This document shows positions 17,823 through 26,373 of a stretch of 64,000 nt of DNA, in pieces. Origin of the DNA: CAISKJ01 sp046351555 (GTDB lineage Bacteria; Myxococcota_A; Polyangia; Polyangiales; Ga0077539); NCBI GenBank assembly GCA_046351555.1, contig JAXLYI010000015.1, forward strand, positions 1 to 64,000. The letters are read 5' to 3'. Every line of letters begins with the position of its first letter. The first letter of the stretch is position 1. The notes beneath the pieces are model-generated. The model saw nothing but the letters and a program-made list of their open reading frames with translations. It ran no database searches and had not been told where the DNA came from. The translations under genes and the position numbers were made by a program.

Positions 17823-17894
17823 TCCCACCGAGGCTGTTGGAGAAACCACCGCCCTCCGAAGGCGAGATGCCCGGTTCGATTCCGGGGGTGGGAG
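17823..17894 (+). tRNA. tRNA-Arg (anticodon CCG)
   Basis: Acceptor TCCCACC pairs with GGTGGGA, the anticodon arm is CGCC-CTCCGAA-GGCG and the T arm is CCCGG-TTCGATT-CCGGG with discriminator G. The D arm matches that of Arg(CCU). Confidence 0.8.
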
Positions 17895-17899
17895 CCCAT

Positions 17900-17968
17900 T
17901 GCGGAGGTCTGAGATGACGGGGCGGTCTCATAAGCCACCCAGAGCAGGTGCGACTCCTGTCTCCGCGA
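17900..17968 (+). tRNA. second tRNA with anticodon CAU (Met or Ile2)
   Basis: Acceptor TGCGGAG pairs with CTCCGCG (first pair T-G), the anticodon loop is CTCATAA and the T arm is GCAGG-TGCGACT-CCTGT, again with G at position 55. One anticodon-stem pair is C-A. It is a diverged copy of the CAU tRNA at 17579. Confidence 0.68.
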
Positions 17969-17979
17969 CCAGTGTTCGT

Positions 17980-18053
17980 GTACGCGTGGCCCAATCGGCA
18001 GAGGCGCCCGGCTCAAACCCGGGATGGTGCGGGTTCGAATCCCGCGGCGTACA
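17980..18053 (+). tRNA. tRNA-Leu (anticodon CAA), short variable loop
   Basis: Acceptor GTACGCG pairs with GGCGTAC except at the seventh pair. The anticodon arm CCCGG-CTCAAAC-CCGGG and T arm GCGGG-TTCGAAT-CCCGC are perfect. The variable loop is 5 bases, as in the other two Leu genes of the array. Confidence 0.78.
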
Positions 18054-18086
18054 CCGAGGTATCGATGCGCAACAGGCTCCCCAGGA

Positions 18087-18109
18087 CGTCGCAGTTCACC
18101 GCTGCGACG
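18087..18109 (+). other. tRNA-Val(CAC)-like anticodon hairpin, relic
   Basis: CGTCGCAG and CTGCGACG close a 7-base loop, TTCACCG, with U33 and anticodon CAC. The following GGGCGTTCCAACCC is a poor T arm and I find no matching acceptor stem, so this looks like a decayed tRNA-Val. Confidence 0.4.
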
Positions 18110-18209
18110 GGCGTTCCAACCCACTGAAACCCTCACCTTGAAAGCAGGCACCGACCGATGAGACTCGACAAACTCAAACGGAGGCGGAACACCAGGACCC
18201 GTGTGGTCC

Positions 18210-18276
18210 GCGCTGCCACGGCGACCCCCCAGGCCGCCGCGAAGGAACAACGCCGGTTCGATTCCGGCGCAGCGCA
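18210..18276 (+). other. Degenerate tRNA, anticodon arm lost
   Basis: Acceptor GCGCTGC pairs perfectly with GCAGCGC, and the T arm GCCGG-TTCGATT-CCGGC with discriminator A is intact. Only 35 bases lie between, enough for one arm (CGGC/GCCG) and an unpaired stretch, so no anticodon can be assigned. It is a pseudo-tRNA or a tRNA with unusual structure. A 5 bp hairpin (GGACC/GGTCC, 18195-18209) precedes it. Confidence 0.5.
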
Positions 18277-18359
18277 CCGCGACGAGGGCCCGCTGGCCTT
18301 CCGCCTCCTCATCCCCGTCCACCCGATGGTCCCCTGACGAGAGAAGAGAGGCGAATCCC

Positions 18360-18857
18360 ATGTCCGCGACCCTCCTCCTGAACGCGACCTTCGAGCCGAT
18401 GAAGGTCATCTCCTGGCAGCGCGCCGTCACGCTCGTCTTCCTGGGCAAGGTCGACGTCGTGGAGGCCTACGACGACGCGATCACCAGCGTGAGCGCGTCG
18501 CTCCCGATGCCCTCCGTCGTGCGCCTCCGGCGCTACGCGCGGCAGGAGCGCCGGGTGAAGTTCTCGCGCACCAACGTCTACCGGCGCGACGGCTTCGCCT
18601 GCCAGTACTGCGGCGCGAAGCCCGGCGTCCACGAGCTCACCCTCGACCACGTCGTGCCCCGCGCCCGCGGCGGCCGCACCGAGTGGACCAACATCGTGAC
18701 CTGCTGCGTCCCGTGCAACGCCCGCAAGGCCGACCGCACGCCGGAGCAGGCGCGCATGTCCCTCCCGCGGCCGCCCGCGCGGCCCGAGCACATGCCCGCG
18801 GTGTCGCTGAGCGAGGCGGCCCACGAGAGCTGGCACGGCTACCTCTGCGTCGCGTGA
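18360..18857 (+). CDS. HNH endonuclease embedded in the tRNA array
   Basis: The 165-residue product has an N-terminal domain LLLNATFEPMKVISWQRAV, followed by a zinc-ribbon HNH nuclease: CQYCG, LTLDHVVPRARGG (the conserved DH), N in TEWTNIV and a second knuckle CVPCNARKADRTPEQA. It belongs to the widespread HNH_5-type family that nicks or cuts DNA. Similar HNH genes are found beside large tRNA arrays on mobile elements, where they are thought to help spread or fix the array. The start is ATG 18360 with GAGAGG eight bases upstream. A strong hairpin follows the stop. It splits the array, with four tRNAs downstream. Confidence 0.88.
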   Translation: MSATLLLNATFEPMKVISWQRAVTLVFLGKVDVVEAYDDAITSVSASLPMPSVVRLRRYARQERRVKFSRTNVYRRDGFACQYCGAKPGVHELTLDHVVPRARGGRTEWTNIVTCCVPCNARKADRTPEQARMSLPRPPARPEHMPAVSLSEAAHESWHGYLCVA

Positions 18858-18877
18858 CCCGCGCGACGAACGCCCTC

Positions 18878-18924
18878 GGCGCCCCACCCCCACCGCGACG
18901 CGATCGCGGCGTGGGTGGGGCGCC
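18878..18924 (+). terminator. Terminator after the HNH gene
   Basis: GGCGCCCCACCC at 18878-18889 pairs exactly with GGGTGGGGCGCC at 18913-18924, and the loop has a further CCGCGA/TCGCGG stem. It is very stable but lacks a T tail, as is usual in this GC-rich genome. Confidence 0.6.
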
Positions 18925-18950
18925 GTCGGAGACGCCTCGACAGATTTCAC

Positions 18951-19035
18951 GGAAGGGCAAGCCGATGGGCTGACGGCAGCGGTCCCGAAAACCGACGAGC
19001 GATGAGCCTTGGGGGTTCGAATCCCTCTCCTTCCG
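18951..19035 (+). tRNA. tRNA-Ser (anticodon CGA)
   Basis: Acceptor GGAAGGG pairs with TCCTTCC (last pair G-T). The anticodon loop is CCCGAAA, with C at position 33, on a stem of four pairs. A long variable arm and discriminator G fit tRNA-Ser. The T arm GGGGG-TTCGAAT-CCCTC is normal apart from a G-T pair. Confidence 0.78.
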
Positions 19036-19071
19036 CCGATGCGAAACGCGCCCTCCGCCAGAGGGTCGCAC

Positions 19072-19148
19072 AGGTGCGTGCAGACAACGTCCGGTGACGC
19101 GGTCGGTCTCCAAAACCGATGAGCCAGGTTCGACTCCTGGCGCACCTG
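19072..19148 (+). tRNA. tRNA-Trp (anticodon CCA)
   Basis: Acceptor AGGTGCG pairs with CGCACCT with discriminator G, as in bacterial tRNA-Trp. The anticodon arm TCGGT-CTCCAAA-ACCGA and T arm CCAGG-TTCGACT-CCTGG are perfect. The D loop is enlarged. Confidence 0.85.
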
Positions 19149-19166
19149 CCCATTCCATGTCCCTAC

Positions 19167-19250
19167 GGAGGGGACGACATCTGGTGTGTCACACGTTCTG
19201 CTAAGGCGCGGCTCGCTCGCGAGCAGTCGGTTCGATTCCGGCCCCCTCCG
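19167..19250 (+). tRNA. tRNA-Ser (anticodon GCU)
   Basis: Acceptor GGAGGGG pairs with CCCCTCC with discriminator G. The anticodon loop is CTGCTAA on a weak stem with two G-T pairs. The long variable arm (GCTCGC-TC-GCGAGC) fits Ser, and the T arm is GTCGG-TTCGATT-CCGGC. Confidence 0.78.
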
Positions 19251-19296
19251 CTCATTCGCCTCGAGACCTTGCGGGTCGTCCGACCCATCACGTTTC

Positions 19297-19370
19297 GCCC
19301 CCAAAGCGTAGACAGCGACGCGCCCGGCCGGTATCCGGGACATAGCCCCGTGCAATTCGGGGTGGGGGCC
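19297..19370 (+). tRNA. tRNA-Thr (anticodon GGU)
   Basis: Acceptor GCCCCCA pairs with TGGGGGC, the anticodon arm is CCCGG-CCGGTAT-CCGGG with C at position 33, and the T arm is CCCCG-TGCAATT-CGGGG with G at position 55. The discriminator is C, which is unusual. It is the last gene of the array. Confidence 0.7.
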
Positions 19371-19407
19371 CTCTTCCCGTCCGCCTCACCTTCCCCGCGC
19401 GCCCGTT

Positions 19408-20268
19408 GTGTGCGACGCGTCCCGCGTGCATCTCGCCCGCGCCCTCCTGCTCCTCGCCGCGCCCCTCGCGTGCATCCGCGAGCCCGCGCCCACGCCCCGC
19501 CGCCCGTCCCCCGCCGCGCCTTCGCCCCCACCAATCGCGCCTGCGCCTCCCGCGCCTCCCGTCGCGCCCACGCCCGCGCCGCCCGTCGTCGACCAGCAGG
19601 CCGCGCCCGTCCCGGTTCGCTTCGTCGTGCGCGTGAGCGGCGGCGCGCGACCCGGCGACCGCCTCCCGCTCCTCGTCGCGCTCCACGGCCTCGGCGACAG
19701 CCCCGAGAACTTCATCGGGCTCTACACCGAGATGGGCCTCCGCGTGCGCGTCGCCGCGGCCGCGGGACTCGACCGCTACGGCGACGGGTACTCGTGGTTC
19801 CCGAGCCGCGCGGAGGTGCCCACCGAGCAGTGGGTCGAGGGCATCCGGCGCGCGGCCGACGCCGTCGTCCCCGCGGTGCGAAGGCTCGCGCAGGAGAACC
19901 CCACCTGCGGCCTCCCGATCGTGTCGGGCTTCTCCCAGGGGGGGATGCTCTCCTACGCGATCGTCGCGCGGCCCGACGCGGGCGTGTCCGCGGCGCTCCC
20001 CCTCGGCGGGCTCCTGCCGCGCGCGCTCTTCCCCGAGGCCCGCGCCGTCGGGGGATTGCTGCCCGCGGTGTACGCCTTCCACGGCACCGCCGACGAGCGC
20101 GTCCCCTTCGCGATGGACCGCGCCGCCAACGACGCCTTCCGCGACGCGGGCTTCCCCGCCGAGCTGCGCGAGTACCCCGGCGTCGGGCACAGCATCCCGC
20201 CCGCGATGCAGGCCGACCTCCGGCGCCGGCTGGAAACCCTGCTCGCTTCGAGCGGCTGCGCGCCGTAG
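19408..20268 (+). CDS. Phospholipase/carboxylesterase-family lipoprotein
   Basis: The product (286 residues from GTG 19408; GTG 19426 gives a tidier signal peptide, VHLARALLLLAAPLACIRE) is a probable lipoprotein with a Pro/Ala linker of about 45 residues. It is followed by an alpha/beta-hydrolase of the phospholipase/carboxylesterase family. Motifs are LLVALHGLGDSPENF for the oxyanion region, the nucleophile serine in SGFSQGGMLS, the aspartate in FHGTADERVPF and the histidine in GVGHSIP. It should hydrolyse short-chain or lysophospholipid esters in the periplasm or at the outer membrane. It begins 38 bases after the last tRNA and may form the boundary of the mobile array. Confidence 0.85.
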   Translation: MCDASRVHLARALLLLAAPLACIREPAPTPRRPSPAAPSPPPIAPAPPAPPVAPTPAPPVVDQQAAPVPVRFVVRVSGGARPGDRLPLLVALHGLGDSPENFIGLYTEMGLRVRVAAAAGLDRYGDGYSWFPSRAEVPTEQWVEGIRRAADAVVPAVRRLAQENPTCGLPIVSGFSQGGMLSYAIVARPDAGVSAALPLGGLLPRALFPEARAVGGLLPAVYAFHGTADERVPFAMDRAANDAFRDAGFPAELREYPGVGHSIPPAMQADLRRRLETLLASSGCAP

Positions 20269-20316
20269 AAATTCTCTGTACAAGCGCGCGACCCTGCGCT
20301 ACCCCTCCGCGCCGCC

Positions 20317-20439
20317 ATGGGAACCCCTCAAGATCCTCGCAACCGCCGCCGTGAGAAGCGCCGCCGCACCGCCAAGGAGCAGCGGCTCCGTGAGAAGAAG
20401 GCCGTCACGGTCGCCCCCCCTTCGCAGCCCGCGAAGTGA
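20317..20439 (+). CDS. Small, strongly basic 40-residue protein
   Basis: An ATG frame of 41 codons encodes a peptide with 15 Arg/Lys residues (NRRREKRRRTAKEQRLREKK) and a short PPSQPAK tail. It has no cysteine and no membrane segment. Such peptides often bind RNA or DNA, but no family is recognised. A TACCCCTCCGC stretch like the -10 motif of this window lies 7-17 bases upstream. It ends 3 bases before the stop of the convergent SDR gene. The compact fit between neighbours supports a real gene, but it could be chance. Confidence 0.45.
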   Translation: MGTPQDPRNRRREKRRRTAKEQRLREKKAVTVAPPSQPAK

Positions 20440-20442
20440 GCC

Positions 20443-21252
20443 TCACGGCTCGGGCTTGGTGATCCGCACGCCGCCACGCGCGGCGAGCTGAAACACCGCC
20501 CGCACGACGCCCGGCGCCCGCCGCGCCATCCACACCCCGAAGCGACCGTGCCGCGTGAGAACCCGCTCGGGCTCGCGCCGCTCGACCGCGTCCGCGATCT
20601 CTCGCGCGGCGCGCGCGGCGGGCATCTGGAGCCACGACGGGATCGGGTCGCGGTGCGCCTCGCGGAAGGCGCCCGTGCGGTCGACCCGGCGGATCTCGCT
20701 CTCGATGAAGCCCGGCGCGATGTGGACCACCGCGACGCCGCGCGGCGCCAGCTCGGCGCGCGCGCCCTCGCACCAGGCCCGCACCGCGAACTTGCTCATC
20801 GCGTAGGGGACCGTGCCCGGCGTCGAGAGGTAGCCCGACACGCTGCCGATCGCCGCGAACACCCCGCGGCTGTCGGTGAGCGCCGGGAGCGCGGCGTTGG
20901 CCGTGCGGACCACGCCGAACACGTTGGTTTCGAACTGCCGCCGGTAGTCGTCGAGCGCGAGGTCGGCGACCGCGCCGTTGACCCCGAAGCCCGCGTTGGC
21001 GACCACGACGTCGAGCCGGCCGAACTCCCCCTTCGCGCGCGCGACCGCCGCCTCCAGGTCGCCGTCGCGCGTGACGTCGCCGGCCACCGCGACGCTGCGA
21101 CCGAGCTCGCGGGCGAGGGCGGCGGTGCGATCGACCCGCCGCGCCACGAGCACCGTCCGCCAGCCCCGCGCCGCGTACTCGCGGGCCAGGGCCTCCCCGA
21201 TGCCCGACGAGGCCCCCGTGATGAGGGCAACCTTCTCCGCCGTCTCGCGCAT
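20443..21252 (-). CDS. Short-chain dehydrogenase/reductase
   Basis: The 269-residue product is a classical SDR. It has the cofactor motif TGASSGIGEALAREYAARG, then NAGFG, and a catalytic set with S in IGSVSGYLS, Y and K in YAMSKFA, followed by APGFIESEI. The RR pattern after the second strand (LVARRVDR) favours NADP(H). A basic and hydrophobic tail (about 225-269) may attach it to the membrane. The substrate is unknown. The start at ATG 21252 has AGGAGG upstream. It is divergent from the second OmpA-TSP3 gene. Confidence 0.88.
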   Translation of the reverse strand: MRETAEKVALITGASSGIGEALAREYAARGWRTVLVARRVDRTAALARELGRSVAVAGDVTRDGDLEAAVARAKGEFGRLDVVVANAGFGVNGAVADLALDDYRRQFETNVFGVVRTANAALPALTDSRGVFAAIGSVSGYLSTPGTVPYAMSKFAVRAWCEGARAELAPRGVAVVHIAPGFIESEIRRVDRTGAFREAHRDPIPSWLQMPAARAAREIADAVERREPERVLTRHGRFGVWMARRAPGVVRAVFQLAARGGVRITKPEP

Positions 21253-21297
21253 CCTTCGATCCTCCTGAATTGTTGGGGCGCGAGGATGCCACGCAAA

Positions 21298-21327
21298 TTG
21301 ACCCTCGCGGAGCGTTGCTGATAGCGT
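21298..21327 (+). promoter_or_regulatory. Promoter of the second OmpA-TSP3 gene
   Basis: TTGACC at 21298-21303 and TAGCGT at 21322-21327 (preceded by TGA) are 18 bases apart, the same arrangement as before the paralogue at 13354. The ATG follows 10 bases after the -10 box. Confidence 0.6.
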
Positions 21328-21337
21328 CCCCGCCGCT

Positions 21338-23269
<1,932 letters not shown>

Positions 23270-23305
23270 TTCTCGGGGGCGGAGTGTTCTATGCTCCGCA
23301 GCCCC

Positions 23306-23872
23306 ATGGACGCAGACGCCCTCGAAGACATCTCCGCGCGCTGGCTCGCCTCGCTGGCGCACGATTTCAAGGATTTCCTCCACGTCGTCGCCGACGACCT
23401 CGACCTCGACGACGGGCTCCGCGAGCGCGTCATCACGGCCGTGCTCTACACCCTCGCGCCCGGCGACGTGGTGCCCGACACCATGGGCGCCATCGGCTAC
23501 CTCGACGACGCGCTCGGGCTCCGCGTGGCGCTCGACGCGGTGCGCGAGGAGGCCCCGGCGCGCTTCGAGTCGTACCGCGACCGCATCCCCGAGATGGTCG
23601 CGTCGGTGGAGGGCGACGACCTCTCCGCGTGGCGCGAGGCCCTCGGCGACGTGTACGAGCCCTTCCGCCAGCGCGTCTTCTCGCCCGACCGCAACGTGGT
23701 GAAGGGCAAGCGGGCGCGCGACCTGATGGCCGACCCCGACGGCGCCGGCTGGCTCGACGACGAGGTCTCCGAGGCCGCCCTCAAGATGGACTTCAAGGAC
23801 GCCGCGGTGGCCGCCGCGGCGCGCAAGGCCGTGACGGTGATCCCGGTCTTCCAGCAGAAGCTCCGTCGCTGA
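23306..23872 (+). CDS. DUF1232 (YkvA-like) protein
   Basis: The 188-residue product contains LYTLAPGDVVPDTMGAIGYLDDALGLRVAL, the signature of the DUF1232 domain found in small, often membrane-associated proteins of unknown function. Here the surrounding sequence is acidic and helical, without a clear transmembrane segment, so it may be cytoplasmic. I chose ATG 23306 over the in-frame ATG 23291 because the latter lies inside a TATGCT -10 box. It is followed by tssA after 94 bases, with a separate promoter-like motif at 23910. Confidence 0.75.
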   Translation: MDADALEDISARWLASLAHDFKDFLHVVADDLDLDDGLRERVITAVLYTLAPGDVVPDTMGAIGYLDDALGLRVALDAVREEAPARFESYRDRIPEMVASVEGDDLSAWREALGDVYEPFRQRVFSPDRNVVKGKRARDLMADPDGAGWLDDEVSEAALKMDFKDAAVAAAARKAVTVIPVFQQKLRR

Positions 23873-23966
23873 CGAAAAATCCCCCTCCCGGGGCGCGCGG
23901 GGCTTCTGGTAGCGTCCGCGGCCACGCGCGCGACGTGGCGCGCCCCGCGGAGGTGACGAAGGGCCC

Positions 23967-25808
23967 ATGGCGAAGACGGCGGAAGAGGTTCTCCAGGTGG
24001 CGGCCGCGTGGGCGGCGCCGATCTCCGAGGCGCAGCCGGCGGGCGTGAAGGCGGCGGACGACGCCCGCTACGCCGCGGTGACGACCGAGATCACCAAGCT
24101 CGACTCGCCCACCACCACCAACGAGGAGCGCAAGAAGCTCTGGGCCAACGTCGTGCAGAACGGCGGCGACCTCCTGCGCGACAAGTCGAAGGACTTCCTC
24201 ATCGCCACCTACGTGGGCTTCGGGATGTACTACCAGGAGCAGCTCCCGGGGCTGCTCAAGGGCGTCGCGCTCCTCACGGTGCTCGTCGAGAATTTCTGGC
24301 CGACGATGTTCCCCGAGGTGAAGCGCATCAAGGGGAGGGCCAACGCGCTCCAGTGGTTCATCGAGAAGAGCATCCAGCAGATCGAGAACCACAAGACCGT
24401 CCCCGCCGACCGCCCCGTCCTCGACGACCTCAAGGTCGCCGTGCGCCGGCTCTACGACTCCGCCAGCGACAAGTTCGGCGACTCCACGCCCGCGATCCGC
24501 CCCCTCCTCGAGCAGGTCGAGCGTCGCATCATGGACGCCGGGCCCTCGCCCGACGAGCTCGCCGCCGAGCAGGCCGCGCAGCAGGCCGCCGCCGCCGCGG
24601 AGAAGGCCGCTGCGGAGAAGGCCGCCGCGGACAGGGCCGCGCAGCAGGCCGCCGCGCAGCAAGCCGCCGCCGCACAGCCCGCCGCCGCGCAGCCCGCCGC
24701 GCAACCCGCCGCGCCGCCGCCGGTCGCGCCGGTCGCGCCGCCGCCGGTCGTGGCCGTCGCGCCGCCGCCCGTGGCCACCGGGCCCGCGCCCGTCGTGGCC
24801 GCGCCGACCGCGCAGGTGACCGCCGCCCCCGCCGACGTGACGCAGGTGGCCCAGTGGCTGAGCGGCGTCGGGGGCACCGTCGCCTCCACCGCCAACGCCG
24901 TGCGGCGCGCGGCCGACAGCGCGGCCCTCGCGTACCGCATGACGCGCGTCGGGCTCTACACGCACCTCGTCGACGCGCCCCCCGCGGACGCCGCGGGCAA
25001 GACCAAGGTGCCGCCGCCGCAGCCCAACACCCGCAAGCAGGTGGAGGCGATCGCGGCCAACCAGAAGTGGGCCGCGCTCCTGGAGGAGACCGAGTCGGCC
25101 CTGTCGCAGTCGCGCTTCTGGCTCGACCTGCACCGCCACACCGCGCAGGCCCTCGCCGGCCTCGGCGCCTCCCACGCGAAGGCGCGCGAGGAGGTGGTGC
25201 GCGAGCTGGCCACGGTGCTCCGGCGCCTGCCGACGCTGCCGACGCTCCAGTTCGCCGACGGGACGCCCTTCGCCGACGCGGCCACGCAGCAGTGGATCAG
25301 CGCCGAGGTGCTCGTCGGCGGCGGCGGTGGCGGCGGTGGTGGCGGCGGCGGGAGCGGCGGCGGCGCGCCGGCGGCCGGGCCGGTGGTGGTGGTGCAGCAG
25401 GGGGGCGGCGGCGCCGGGCAGGAGGCCGCGGTGGTGGCGGAGGCCAAGAAGATGGCGGCGGCGGGCAAGGCCGCGGACGCGATCGCGATGCTCCAGTCGC
25501 AGGCCGCGGGCGCGACCTCGGAGGCCGCGGCTTTTCGGTACCGGCTCGGGATCGGGCAGGTGTGCCTCGCGGCCAACCAGCCGGCGCTGGCGAAGGGCGT
25601 GTTCGAGGGGCTCGAGCGCGACGTGGCCGCCCACGGGCTCGAGCGCTGGGAGCCAGCCCTGGCGTCGGCCGCGGCTGAGGGGCTGGTGCTGTGCTACCGC
25701 GCGCTCGCCAAGGCGGGCGGAAAGCCTATCCCGCCGGAGGCGGGCGTGCTGTATGATCGCGTGTGTCGCCTGGACCCGGCGGCCGCGCTGAGGATCGGGG
25801 CTTCGTGA
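23967..25808 (+). CDS. tssA: Type VI secretion system protein TssA
   Basis: The 613-residue product has an ImpA-type N-terminal domain (about 1-195, with WANVVQNGGDLLRDKSKD and IATYVGFGMYYQEQLPGLLKG), an Ala/Gln/Pro linker (about 198-285), a middle helical domain (about 285-445), a run of glycines (about 450-475) and a C-terminal TssA domain (about 480-613). TssA sits on the baseplate and caps the growing sheath. tssB and tssC follow at once, which supports the call. Its C-terminal type (A1 versus A2) was not decided. A TAGCGTCCGC motif at 23910 may be its promoter. Confidence 0.9.
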   Translation: MAKTAEEVLQVAAAWAAPISEAQPAGVKAADDARYAAVTTEITKLDSPTTTNEERKKLWANVVQNGGDLLRDKSKDFLIATYVGFGMYYQEQLPGLLKGVALLTVLVENFWPTMFPEVKRIKGRANALQWFIEKSIQQIENHKTVPADRPVLDDLKVAVRRLYDSASDKFGDSTPAIRPLLEQVERRIMDAGPSPDELAAEQAAQQAAAAAEKAAAEKAAADRAAQQAAAQQAAAAQPAAAQPAAQPAAPPPVAPVAPPPVVAVAPPPVATGPAPVVAAPTAQVTAAPADVTQVAQWLSGVGGTVASTANAVRRAADSAALAYRMTRVGLYTHLVDAPPADAAGKTKVPPPQPNTRKQVEAIAANQKWAALLEETESALSQSRFWLDLHRHTAQALAGLGASHAKAREEVVRELATVLRRLPTLPTLQFADGTPFADAATQQWISAEVLVGGGGGGGGGGGGSGGGAPAAGPVVVVQQGGGGAGQEAAVVAEAKKMAAAGKAADAIAMLQSQAAGATSEAAAFRYRLGIGQVCLAANQPALAKGVFEGLERDVAAHGLERWEPALASAAAEGLVLCYRALAKAGGKPIPPEAGVLYDRVCRLDPAAALRIGAS

Positions 25809-25834
25809 AGTCACGGAAGGGAAGGACCTGAGAG

Positions 25835-26332
25835 ATGGCAAGAGAAGGATCCGTCGCGCCCAAGGAGCGCGTGAACATCGTCTACAAGCCCGCGATCGGC
25901 AACGCGAAGGAGGACGTGGAGCTCCCCCTGAAGATCCTCATGGCGGGGGACTACACGCTCCGCCACGACGAGCGCACCGTCGAGGAGCGCAAGCCGATCA
26001 ACGTCGACAAGGACAACTTCAACCAGGTGCTCGGCGAGCAGAAGCTCGAGCTCAACCTGGGCGTCGCCGACAAGCTCTCGCAGGAGCCCGGCGCGGAGAT
26101 GGCGGTCAACCTGAAGTTCAAGAGCATGAAGGACTTCTCGCCCGAGGGCGTCGCCAACCAGGTGCCCGAGATGCGCAAGCTGCTGGAGCTCCGCTCGGCG
26201 CTCAACGCGCTCAAGGGCCCGCTCGGCAACGTGCCGGGCTTCAAGAAGAAGATCCAGAACCTGCTCGGCGACCAGGCCGGCCGCGACAAGCTGATGCAGG
26301 AGCTCGGCCTCGGCGACGGCTCGAAGGGCTGA
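25835..26332 (+). CDS. tssB: Type VI sheath small subunit TssB (VipA)
   Basis: The 165-residue product shows the VipA features: RVNIVYKPAIGNAKEDVELPLKI near the start, DNFNQVLGEQKLELNLGVADKL, and FKSMKDFSPEGVANQVPEM. TssB pairs with TssC to form the contractile sheath around the Hcp tube. The gene starts 26 bases after tssA with GGAAGGGAAGGA as ribosome site, and tssC follows after 41 bases, so the three form one operon. Confidence 0.97.
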   Translation: MAREGSVAPKERVNIVYKPAIGNAKEDVELPLKILMAGDYTLRHDERTVEERKPINVDKDNFNQVLGEQKLELNLGVADKLSQEPGAEMAVNLKFKSMKDFSPEGVANQVPEMRKLLELRSALNALKGPLGNVPGFKKKIQNLLGDQAGRDKLMQELGLGDGSKG

Positions 26333-26373
26333 GCGCGCGCCTCCATCACACACAGGACGAGTGACGGGAAACC

